Assembly: GCA_002731195.1 (NCBI GenBank)
Contig: PCAI01000045.1
Coordinates: 1 to 8,122, forward strand
Source of the DNA: Methanobacteriota archaeon
GTDB taxonomy: Archaea > Thermoplasmatota > Poseidoniia > Poseidoniales > Thalassarchaeaceae
Length of the DNA stretch: 8,122 nucleotides
Direction of reading: 5' to 3'
The notes under the pieces were generated by a model. It did not search any database. It saw only the letters and a program-made list of their open reading frames with translations, and was not told where the DNA came from. Position numbers and translations under genes: made by a program. The first letter of the stretch is position 1. The number at the start of each line of letters is the position of its first letter. Positions 1 through 6,015 of this stretch are shown here, piece after piece.

Positions 1-623
1 ACATCACGGATACAAGGATTCACTGATTTCTGAGAATTAGGAGTGGTAGTGAAATTATATGCAGAAGTAGTATTGACCCAAACAAAGTTGTATCCTAATT
101 CTCTATCATAAGATTCCCCATCGTACAAACTATGCCCAGTGTACTCTAAGCCAAATTGCTTAGCCAAGTTACTAGAATATCCGAAGTCATCCATCAGCAG
201 AACGGTTCCCCCACGCTCGACATATGCCGCAATAGCCACTATTTCTGAAGATGTATAACCGTCTCCTTCAGAAAACTGAACGACATCTTCGTCTCCTGTG
301 AAGCGAGGTAATGATATTGTATCTCTTTCAACACCAGAAATTACAAACACAGATTCTTCCGGATATTCAACTTCACTAAGTAGTAATGGACTAGAAACTA
401 GGGCCGTAGTTGGGATATCTAAATCATTCAACTCCTCTCTAAATGACCCTAAATCATTCCAATCATTACCATATGCTGATTGTTGTGTTTCTCCTGGTAT
501 AACATAAGATACTGCTATTGATGATACTAATAATATTAATAGGGTCCAAAATGAGAAAAGTAATGCATTGCGGCGATATTTCTGAGAAGTGATTCTTTTT
601 GAGAATCTGTTCCAATCAACCAT
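1..623 (-). CDS. Membrane-anchored DUF4350-like protein, N-terminal part (truncated by window edge)
   Basis: The frame is open from an ATG at 623 to the left edge, giving 207 complete codons with no stop. The first 19 residues are basic (KR, KYRR). Residues 20-42 form one hydrophobic helix (LLFSFWTLLILLVSSIAVSY), so this looks like a signal anchor with the rest of the protein outside the membrane. Residues 66-160 resemble the glutaminase-like fold of DUF4350 proteins: an IVAIAAYVERGGTVLLMDDF stretch (about 128-147) is the typical 'helix, x-GG-T-hydrophobic strand, DDFG' core, followed by a Leu/Gly-rich segment. In other archaea and bacteria DUF4350 proteins often sit with MoxR ATPase and DUF58 genes, which would lie beyond the left edge. 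The biochemical role is not known. The start is supported by an AGGTGAT Shine-Dalgarno site seven bases upstream. A TTAAAATT tract at 644-651 could be its TATA box, though co-transcription with the upstream PRC gene is also possible. The family call is by motif resemblance only. Confidence 0.72.
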   Translation of the reverse strand, partial: MVDWNRFSKRITSQKYRRNALLFSFWTLLILLVSSIAVSYVIPGETQQSAYGNDWNDLGSFREELNDLDIPTTALVSSPLLLSEVEYPEESVFVISGVERDTISLPRFTGDEDVVQFSEGDGYTSSEIVAIAAYVERGGTVLLMDDFGYSSNLAKQFGLEYTGHSLYDGESYDRELGYNFVWVNTTSAYNFTTTPNSQKSVNPCIRD

Positions 624-630
624 GTCCAAG

Positions 631-637
631 ATCACCT
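631..637 (-). promoter_or_regulatory. Shine-Dalgarno site of the DUF4350-like gene
   Basis: On the minus strand this reads AGGTGAT, a seven-base match to the complement of a 16S tail ending ATCACCTCC. It lies seven bases before the ATG at 623 and fixes that start. Its strength suggests the transcript has a leader rather than being leaderless. Confidence 0.65.
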
Positions 638-714
638 GCGCTCAATTTTAATCAATGAGCATTAAGTTCATCTTAAGACCGTTGTGAAGTCATGAACTGA
701 GGCGGCATCATACA

Positions 715-957
715 TTAGCGAGATAGTTTGACATTCTTACCTACAGTATCAATTTCATCCACTGGTATAGATACCAAGCCATCTTCAGTTGGCCACGGTA
801 AAACTGTAGGATCTATATCAGACTCCAATGCTACCAAAATAGCAACTATATTGCCCGTTGATGAATCTATAGTAAAGTCTGCAAGAGTACCTAAAACCTC
901 TCCCGCGATATCAACTACCTTTCTTCGTAAAATTTCCATACTGAAAGTTGATGACAT
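715..957 (-). CDS. Small PRC-barrel domain protein
   Basis: This is an 80-residue protein made of one PRC-barrel domain: MEILRRKVVDIAGEVLGTL (residues 7-25), then D-x-x-x-D-x-x-TGNIVAILV (about 28-43), a loop with PWPTEDG (about 53-59), and the closing SIPVDEID..GKNVKL strand pair. PRC barrels are small beta-barrels found in photosynthetic reaction-centre H subunits and RimM, and as stand-alone archaeal proteins. Some stand-alone archaeal PRC proteins (CdpB type) act in FtsZ/SepF-based cell division, but I cannot assign this one to that group. The frame stays open upstream to 1026, inside cdc48. The ATG at 957 is preferred because a GAGGT site lies seven bases before it and because the upstream residues do not look like the domain. 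An ATG at 939 (residue 7) is the other option. The gene begins 10 bases after the cdc48 stop, so co-transcription and coupled translation are likely. There is no signal peptide or membrane segment. Confidence 0.85.
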   Translation of the reverse strand: MSSTFSMEILRRKVVDIAGEVLGTLADFTIDSSTGNIVAILVALESDIDPTVLPWPTEDGLVSIPVDEIDTVGKNVKLSR

Positions 958-964
958 ATATATT

Positions 965-969
965 ACCTC
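965..969 (-). promoter_or_regulatory. Shine-Dalgarno site of the PRC-barrel gene, overlapping the cdc48 stop
   Basis: On the minus strand the junction reads GTATGAGGTAATATATATG. The GAGGT motif begins at the last two bases of the cdc48 TGA stop and ends seven bases before the PRC ATG at 957. This decides the start in favour of 957 over the longer frame from 1026, and suggests that ribosomes finishing cdc48 reinitiate on the PRC gene. Confidence 0.7.
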
Positions 970-3223
970 ATACAGATTCCATACCAGAATTACTACTAGA
1001 TGATCGTTTAACTGATTCCAGGCCACTAGTTAATGTTGATTCCATGCGATTGTAATAATCCATCATGTCATCAGTAACTGTTGGCCTAACTCTATCTATT
1101 GCTTGCTCAAAAAATTTCTTTGAAACTGTTTTTTTGTTAGCGCGCATTGCAATCAAAGCTGCTTCTCTGCAAATAGCTTCAATGTCTGCACCGGTATAAT
1201 TTTCCAATCTTGATGCGAAATCATCAAGTTTAAATTTGCCCAGAGGCATAGATTCCGTATGAATTCTGAGTATTTCTTTTATTGATTCTTTGTCCGGCGG
1301 AGGGATGTGTAGGACTCGTTCAAATCTTCCTGAACGAAGTAATGCCGGGTCTATCATTTCAGGCCTATTTGTTGCAGCAACTACGATTACTCCTTCCATA
1401 GATTCTACTCCGTCCATACTACTTAGCAGCTGATTTACTACCCTATTCATTGCATCAGAACCGCCGCCAGAATTATCTCTTCTAACTCCTGCGATACTTT
1501 CAAATTCATCCAAGAAAACTATTGAAGGGCTTGCTTGCTTAGCTTTCTTGAATACTTCTCTTACGGCTTTTTCAGATTCGCCAACCCATTTTGATATCAA
1601 CTCTGGACCTTTGATTGTAATAAAATTGGCACTTGCTTCATTTGCTATTGCTTTTGCAATTAATGTTTTTCCAGTTCCTGGTGCTCCAAAGAGTATTATT
1701 CCTCTAGGGGGTTTTATTCCGAAGTGTTCGAATGTTTCAGGTCTATTGAGTGGCCATTCTATACTTTCTTTCAGTCTGTCTTTAATTTCGCCTAAACCAC
1801 CTACTTGGTCCCAACTAACTTGTGGAACTTCGATGTAAACTTCTCTTAGTGCACTAGGTTCGATATCTTTGATTGCTAAATGGAAATCTACCATTTTTAC
1901 TTCCATTTTCTCTATTACTTCTGGGGGGATTTCATCTTCATCAAGATTAATCTCTGGCAAATATCTTCGAAGGGCTTTCATTGCAGATTCTCTGACTAGT
2001 GCTGAGATATCTGCGCCAACAAAACCATACGTATTCTCCAATAACCATCCAATATCAAAATCATCACTTATTGGCATATCTCTAGTGTGAATACCGATAA
2101 TTTCTGCTCTTCCATTCTTATCTGGAACTCCAATTTCTAATTCTCTGTCAAAACGTCCAGGCCTACGTAATGCTGGATCAATAGCATCGCGACGATTAGT
2201 AGCGCCTATTACAACAACATTATCTCGGCCTTGCATCCCATCCAGAAGTGTGAGAAGTTGGGCCACTACTCTACGTTCGACTTCGCCACTTACATCTTCT
2301 CTTTTTGGTGCAATACTATCTAATTCATCAATAAAAATTATGGCAGGAGAATTGGCTGCTGCTTCATCAAAAATTTCTCTTAATTGTTTTTCACTCTCAC
2401 CATAATATTTTGAAATTATTTCTGGCCCGTTTATCGATTGGAAATGCGCATTGGTTTCAGAAGCAACAGCTTTAGCAATTAGCGTTTTTCCTGTCCCAGG
2501 AGGGCCGTGTAAAAGAACTCCACGAGGAGGATCTATTCCAAGTCTCCTAAATAATATTGGATGTTTAAGAGGTAACTCAACCATTTCTCTAATATTTTGT
2601 AATTGTTGGCCTATTCCCCCTATATCTTCATATGAAATTGAATGAATAATATCTTGTTCTTCTTGGCCACTCATTGGCTCTTCTTTTATGATAATTTCAG
2701 TATCCGGCAAAACTTGTACTATACCTTTTGGACTTGTTTGGACGATAGCAAAGGGTAATGCTTCAGCAAATAACGTCATTCCTGGTATGAATATTCTGTC
2801 CCCTGCAACAACTGGCCTCTTGTTGAGTCCTCTTCGTGCAAAACCTTCTATTCCTGGTCCAAACCTAACTTTCTGCTGCTTAGCCATAACTGGGCTGAGT
2901 ACTAATCTTGTACAAGGTTGGGTTTCAACTTTAGAAATTGAAACACGATCGCCTAAACTCACCCCTGCATTTTTCCTAATTATTCCGTCTATTCTGATAA
3001 CTCCTAAATTGGCATCTTCAGGCCTACAGCGCCAAACTATTGCGGCAGTATCTTGTTCGCCAGAGATTTTTATTATATCACCAGGCTTAAGATTGAGGTC
3101 ATTATCAAATGGCACTCTAGCACGTCCGTGTCCTACATCACTTGGAATAGCTTTTGCAACTCTTAATGTTAAAGAATCTGATATATCTGATGAATCTGTT
3201 GCCACTTCATTCGCCCCGAACAA
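968..3223 (-). CDS. cdc48: CDC48/VCP/VAT family double-ring AAA+ ATPase
   Basis: This 751-residue ATP-driven unfoldase (cytosolic, hexameric in the family) extracts and unfolds proteins for degradation or remodelling. The layout is the full family one. An N domain comes first (about 18-105 double-psi barrel starting LTLRVAKAIPSDVGHGRARV, then a second subdomain to about 183). AAA D1 follows, with Walker A GPPGTGKT 240-247, Walker B IIFIDE 295-300, sensor ATNR 341-344 and arginine fingers R354/R357. AAA D2 has GAPGTGKT 513-520, IVFLDE 568-573, sensor ATNR 617-620 and R630/R633. Pore-loop motifs are KYYGESE (D1) and KWVGESE (D2), both aromatic as in archaeal VAT, so both rings should grip substrate. 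All catalytic residues are present. The C-terminus is Ser-rich and ends MESV, with no HbYX proteasome-docking motif. The start is a TTG at 3223: a TAG lies three codons upstream, no ATG precedes the conserved N domain, and GTG at 3205 is the alternative. The gene is divergent from the aldehyde dehydrogenase and probably co-transcribed with the PRC gene downstream. Confidence 0.96.
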   Translation of the reverse strand: MFGANEVATDSSDISDSLTLRVAKAIPSDVGHGRARVPFDNDLNLKPGDIIKISGEQDTAAIVWRCRPEDANLGVIRIDGIIRKNAGVSLGDRVSISKVETQPCTRLVLSPVMAKQQKVRFGPGIEGFARRGLNKRPVVAGDRIFIPGMTLFAEALPFAIVQTSPKGIVQVLPDTEIIIKEEPMSGQEEQDIIHSISYEDIGGIGQQLQNIREMVELPLKHPILFRRLGIDPPRGVLLHGPPGTGKTLIAKAVASETNAHFQSINGPEIISKYYGESEKQLREIFDEAAANSPAIIFIDELDSIAPKREDVSGEVERRVVAQLLTLLDGMQGRDNVVVIGATNRRDAIDPALRRPGRFDRELEIGVPDKNGRAEIIGIHTRDMPISDDFDIGWLLENTYGFVGADISALVRESAMKALRRYLPEINLDEDEIPPEVIEKMEVKMVDFHLAIKDIEPSALREVYIEVPQVSWDQVGGLGEIKDRLKESIEWPLNRPETFEHFGIKPPRGIILFGAPGTGKTLIAKAIANEASANFITIKGPELISKWVGESEKAVREVFKKAKQASPSIVFLDEFESIAGVRRDNSGGGSDAMNRVVNQLLSSMDGVESMEGVIVVAATNRPEMIDPALLRSGRFERVLHIPPPDKESIKEILRIHTESMPLGKFKLDDFASRLENYTGADIEAICREAALIAMRANKKTVSKKFFEQAIDRVRPTVTDDMMDYYNRMESTLTSGLESVKRSSSSNSGMESV

Positions 3224-3341
3224 AGCCTTCTAAAACTCTGAGGTAATTAAACCTACTAACTAAAAATTGTCTTTTATTTTCATTATTATCATTTATCTAA
3301 ATACTCAGTAGGGTTATCAAAGTTGAGTCTATCGCAACGTC
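3224..3341. promoter_or_regulatory. Divergent promoter region between cdc48 and the aldehyde dehydrogenase gene
   Basis: This 118-base AT-rich gap separates two divergently transcribed genes, so both promoters should lie here. Rightward, TTTATCTAAATA at 3292-3303 is a plausible TATA box; a start about 25 bases on would leave a leader of roughly 20 bases with no Shine-Dalgarno site. Leftward, two candidates read TTTAATTA (3244-3251) and AAAATAAAAG (3271-3280) on the minus strand. The first sits about 25 bases before the cdc48 TTG and would make that message nearly leaderless. These are pattern matches only; no operator repeat is evident and no small gene fits. Confidence 0.45.
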
Positions 3342-4970
3342 ATGGCCCATGTATTAGAGACCGGTTTTGAGAAGATGGAAAACAATAATCCAAATGGTAA
3401 TCCTAAGATTAAAGGATACAACATAATCAATGGAAAATTAAAACTAGCAAGTAATGATGAAATTTTTGTAAGTAAAAATCCAGCATGGTTAGATGACTGT
3501 TTGGGCGAATTCCCTCTTTCAACCAAGGAGGATGTCCATGAGGCATTAGCTGCTGCTCGTTCAGCCTTCCCCGCTTGGTCTTCCACTCCTGCACCAACTA
3601 GAGGGCAAATAATAGGAAATATGGGCAGATTGTTGATGGAACATAAAGATGATTTAATTCGATTACAGGCCCGTGAGATTGGTAAAACTCTAAAAGAGTG
3701 TGGAGGAGAAATACAAGAGGCGATAGATACATGTCTATTCTTCCAATCTGAAGGGCGCCGATTGTATGGACAAACTGTCAACTCTGAACTTCCAGACAAA
3801 GAATTGTTCACCTACAGAAGGCCATTAGGAGTTTGTGGGATAATAAATGCCTGTAATTTTCCCTCTGCAGTTCCTTTCTGGAAGATGATACCGGCAATAA
3901 TGTGTGGCAACACTTGTGTCTGGAAGTCTCCGCAAGATTCTCCACTACTTTCTTTTGCTCTAGCCAGAATAATGTATGAATCAGGTTTACCTGATGGCGT
4001 GATAAATCTTATTCATGGAAAAGGTAGCGGTGCTGGGCAATACTTAGTTGATGCTGTAGATCTTGGTTTAGTTGACAAAATATCATTCACAGGAAGTACT
4101 GCAGTCGGAAAAATGATTGGAGAAGTATGTGGGCGAAATCTTGTAAGTGCAAGTTTAGAATTAGGAGGTAAAAATCCATTAGTAATAATGCCAAGTGCTA
4201 ATCTAGACAATGCAGTTGAGGGTGCATATTGGGCTGGTTTTGGTACTGCTGGACAGAGATGCACCAGCCTCGGCAATCTGATTATTCATGAAGAAATATA
4301 TGATGAATTTATGGATAAATTGATGAAGAAAGTGATTTCTACACCTATTGGAGATTCCATGCGCCATGAAGGAGTCATATATGGTTCAATGTTATCAGAA
4401 AAATATGCTACTGATTTTCTTAAAGGAATTGAAATTTGTGAAAAAGATGGAGCAAAGAAGTTATTTGGTAGTGGCAGAATCACAAATGATTCTCGTCCAG
4501 AAGGATTTCAGGGCGATGCAAGTGAAGGAGCATACATGTGGCCTCATGTCTATGTTGACGTGACCGAAGACATGGGATGTTTCCATGAAGAAATATTTGG
4601 CCCTGCAATAACAGTTGTCAAAGCTCGTGACTTTGATCATGCATTACACTTAGCTAATGCAAGTCCTTATGGTTTATCATCTGCAATATATACAAATGAT
4701 CGTCTAGAGGCTTATCGATATAAAACTGGAATAAAAGCTGGCATGACGGGCATAAACAACTCAACAACTGGTGCAGAGGCGCACCTTCCATTCGGAGGAG
4801 TGAAGGGGAGTGGCAATGGAACTAGAGAGTCTGGCATATGGGTCATTGAAGCTTACTCCTATTGGCATGCCGTAAATGATGAATTATCAGGTAAGTTGCA
4901 ACTTGCACAAATGGATGTAGATGAAGTAGACATTGAAGAAGCAGAAGCTGATTATTCTTCACTTGCTTAA
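3342..4970 (+). CDS. NAD(P)-dependent aldehyde dehydrogenase, substrate unresolved
   Basis: This is a 542-residue member of the aldehyde dehydrogenase superfamily, which oxidises an aldehyde to a carboxylate with NAD(P)+ through a cysteine thioester. The catalytic set is complete: Asn172 in ACNFP (oxyanion hole), Lys195 in WKSP (cofactor ribose), FTGST 249-253 (nucleotide loop), general base Glu273 in LELGG, nucleophile Cys307 in GQRCT, and EEIFGP 416-421. The GTAGQRCT block is shared with the aminoadipate-semialdehyde (ALDH7) and pyrroline-5-carboxylate dehydrogenase side of the family, so an amino-acid-derived semialdehyde is a reasonable guess. However, ELGGKN differs from the ELGGNN of ALDH7 as I recall it, and specificity stays open. 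The protein is longer than the usual 480-510 residues because of about 25 extra N-terminal residues and an acidic tail (about 525-539). ATG 3342 is the first start after an in-frame TGA at 3324. No Shine-Dalgarno site precedes it; ATG 3375 is the alternative. Its stop shares TTAA with the convergent zinc-ribbon gene. Confidence 0.9.
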   Translation: MAHVLETGFEKMENNNPNGNPKIKGYNIINGKLKLASNDEIFVSKNPAWLDDCLGEFPLSTKEDVHEALAAARSAFPAWSSTPAPTRGQIIGNMGRLLMEHKDDLIRLQAREIGKTLKECGGEIQEAIDTCLFFQSEGRRLYGQTVNSELPDKELFTYRRPLGVCGIINACNFPSAVPFWKMIPAIMCGNTCVWKSPQDSPLLSFALARIMYESGLPDGVINLIHGKGSGAGQYLVDAVDLGLVDKISFTGSTAVGKMIGEVCGRNLVSASLELGGKNPLVIMPSANLDNAVEGAYWAGFGTAGQRCTSLGNLIIHEEIYDEFMDKLMKKVISTPIGDSMRHEGVIYGSMLSEKYATDFLKGIEICEKDGAKKLFGSGRITNDSRPEGFQGDASEGAYMWPHVYVDVTEDMGCFHEEIFGPAITVVKARDFDHALHLANASPYGLSSAIYTNDRLEAYRYKTGIKAGMTGINNSTTGAEAHLPFGGVKGSGNGTRESGIWVIEAYSYWHAVNDELSGKLQLAQMDVDEVDIEEAEADYSSLA

Positions 4971-5077
4971 AGTAATGGCTCTCCGCATTTTGGACAGGGC
5001 AAAGTAGGCATCCAAGCACCAGGCATAAACCCGCAATTGGAACAAATAGAAGTTTCTAGGTTGTTGTCAATGTCCAT
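4967..5077 (-). CDS. Zinc-ribbon microprotein (36 residues)
   Basis: A 36-codon frame begins MDIDNNLETSICSNCGF and ends with CPKCGEPLL. It has two CxxC knuckles (Cys12/Cys15 and Cys28/Cys31) spaced by 12 residues, each followed by Gly, which is the pattern of a zinc ribbon binding one metal ion. The short linker has two Pro and one Trp. ATG 5077 is the only possible start: the next in-frame stop upstream (TAG at 5138-5140) is 20 codons away and no ATG, GTG or TTG lies between. A GGGAG Shine-Dalgarno site sits eight bases before the ATG, and a TATA-like tract lies further up. The stop lies in TTAA, shared with the stop of the aldehyde dehydrogenase gene on the other strand. Tiny zinc ribbons of this type are common in archaea and often of unknown role (nucleic-acid or protein contacts). 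No function can be given, and gene prediction by length would miss it. Confidence 0.7.
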   Translation of the reverse strand: MDIDNNLETSICSNCGFMPGAWMPTLPCPKCGEPLL

Positions 5078-5205
5078 TAAAACGGCTCCCTTATCGTGAG
5101 AGTAGGTACTTATTATTATACTTTGAACATAAAAGACCTATGACAAAAAGCAATCACTTATTGGCCGTTGTATCTTCCGGCGTATAATAAGGTAGGTACA
5201 TATTC
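5078..5205. promoter_or_regulatory. Divergent promoter region upstream of the succinate dehydrogenase operon
   Basis: This 128-base gap holds signals for the zinc-ribbon gene (leftward) and the sdhCAB operon (rightward). Rightward, ACATAAAAGA (5127-5136) could be the TATA box; a start near 5157 would give a leader of about 49 bases. That leader would carry an imperfect inverted repeat (CTTATT 5157-5162 with AATAAG 5186-5191, plus GCCG/CGGC inside) and an AAGGTAGGT Shine-Dalgarno stretch at 5189-5197. The assignments are pattern matches, and the TATA choice is uncertain. Confidence 0.4.
5086..5090 (-). promoter_or_regulatory. Shine-Dalgarno site of the zinc-ribbon gene
   Basis: GGGAG on the minus strand is eight bases before the ATG at 5077. 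A TATA-like TATAATAATA (5111-5120, minus strand) lies about 25 bases further upstream of this site. Together they give the small frame its own expression signals, which supports it being a real gene. Confidence 0.5.
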
Positions 5206-6003
5206 ATGTCTGATGCGATCAAACTTCCTATGAAAAAGGGATTTGGTATAACTGATAGGATTGATAAATGGTGGAATAAACCTTTTTGGATGGGTTTTGG
5301 ACTTTCACTAGCTCTCGTATATACTGCTCTACGTGTACTTGTATGGAATGGTGAAATACATTATGATAATCACCGAGTGACATCTCCTATTTTTTCACCT
5401 GATGTCATACATATTTTTGATTTACAAACACCAAAATGGATGAATTCAGCATTGTTAATACTATGGATACCTTTTGGTTTCAGAGGTACTTGTTATTACA
5501 TGCGTAAGGTATATCATCGGGTATTTTTTCAAAATCCTACTGCATGCGTTGTAGCAAAACCAAAAATTAACTATAAGATTGGATATAAGGGAGAAAGAGG
5601 ATTATTTATTCTAAATAACATTCATAGGTATATGTTATATTTAGCAATAATAATTCTCTCAATGAAGATTTATGATGTATATCATACTATGTGGTTTAGT
5701 GAAATTGATGGGAGTGAATCATTTGGTGTTTCGATTGGTACTTTGGTTTTAGCTATTGAATCAATACTACTATTCATGTATGTAGCATCTTGTCATGCAT
5801 TTAGACATCTTTTTGGAGGAGGGATGAATCAATGGAGAAATGGAATTAGCGGAATGTTTGGTAAATTACATATAAAAATAAGTAATTTAAATATTGAACA
5901 TGCATTTTGGTTCTGGACAAGTTTGGTCATGGTATTTTTAGGAGATTTATTTGTCTGGGCAGTGGCTGAAGGGATGATTCAAGATATCCATTGGAAAATA
6001 TGA
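5206..6003 (+). CDS. sdhC: Succinate dehydrogenase membrane anchor subunit, mycobacterial Sdh1 type
   Basis: This 265-residue integral membrane protein anchors the SdhA-SdhB head and forms the quinone site. Hydrophobic segments fall at about 28-48, 81-97, 138-157, 176-200 and 233-255, so about five helices. Its motifs match, as I recall them, mycobacterial Rv0249c: RGTCYYMRKVYHR (93-105), QNPTACVVAKP (109-119), NIHRYMLY (138-145), a long helix ending ASCHAFRHLFGG (194-205), and SNLNIEHAFW (226-235). It differs from the classical 120-130-residue SdhC/SdhD pair: one long anchor seems to do the work of both, and no sdhD lies between it and sdhA. Cys96, Cys114, His140, His197 and His201 are the shared metal-ligand candidates, by analogy with the membrane-embedded Rieske-type cluster reported for mycobacterial Sdh1. 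The ATG at 5206 has AGGT eight bases upstream. It is first in the operon; sdhA follows after 12 bases. The family call is firm; cofactor identity is inference. Confidence 0.9.
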   Translation: MSDAIKLPMKKGFGITDRIDKWWNKPFWMGFGLSLALVYTALRVLVWNGEIHYDNHRVTSPIFSPDVIHIFDLQTPKWMNSALLILWIPFGFRGTCYYMRKVYHRVFFQNPTACVVAKPKINYKIGYKGERGLFILNNIHRYMLYLAIIILSMKIYDVYHTMWFSEIDGSESFGVSIGTLVLAIESILLFMYVASCHAFRHLFGGGMNQWRNGISGMFGKLHIKISNLNIEHAFWFWTSLVMVFLGDLFVWAVAEGMIQDIHWKI

Positions 6004-6008
6004 GAGGT
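6004..6008 (+). promoter_or_regulatory. Shine-Dalgarno site of sdhA
   Basis: GAGGT immediately follows the sdhC stop codon and ends seven bases before the sdhA ATG at 6016. It fixes the sdhA start and fits coupled translation of sdhC and sdhA from one message. Confidence 0.65.
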
Positions 6009-6015
6009 TTTAGAG

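Noticed and set aside
298..507. A 69-codon plus-strand frame at the left end
   Set aside because: It is the antisense shadow of the DUF4350-like gene, whose minus-strand frame has a membrane anchor, a good ribosome-binding site and a domain match.
661..694. Small inverted repeats between the PRC and DUF4350-like genes (TTAAG/CTTAA and GTTCAT/ATGAAC)
   Set aside because: The arms are only five to six bases in AT-rich sequence, they nest inconsistently, and no T-run follows in the direction of transcription, so neither a terminator nor an operator can be supported.
2688..3233. A 181-codon plus-strand open frame opposite the N-terminal half of cdc48
   Set aside because: It lies wholly over a confidently identified gene in the reverse frame, its translation is low-complexity Ser/Pro/Ile-rich with no recognisable domain, and it has no ribosome-binding site worth the name.
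3329..3811. A 160-codon minus-strand open frame opposite the start of the aldehyde dehydrogenase gene
   Set aside because: It is antisense to conserved coding sequence and would run into the divergent promoter; its composition shows no protein-family features.
4971..5205. A tRNA, other structured RNA or terminator between the aldehyde dehydrogenase and sdhC genes
   Set aside because: No cloverleaf elements, box motifs or T-run terminator are visible; the stretch is explained by the zinc-ribbon gene and a divergent promoter region.
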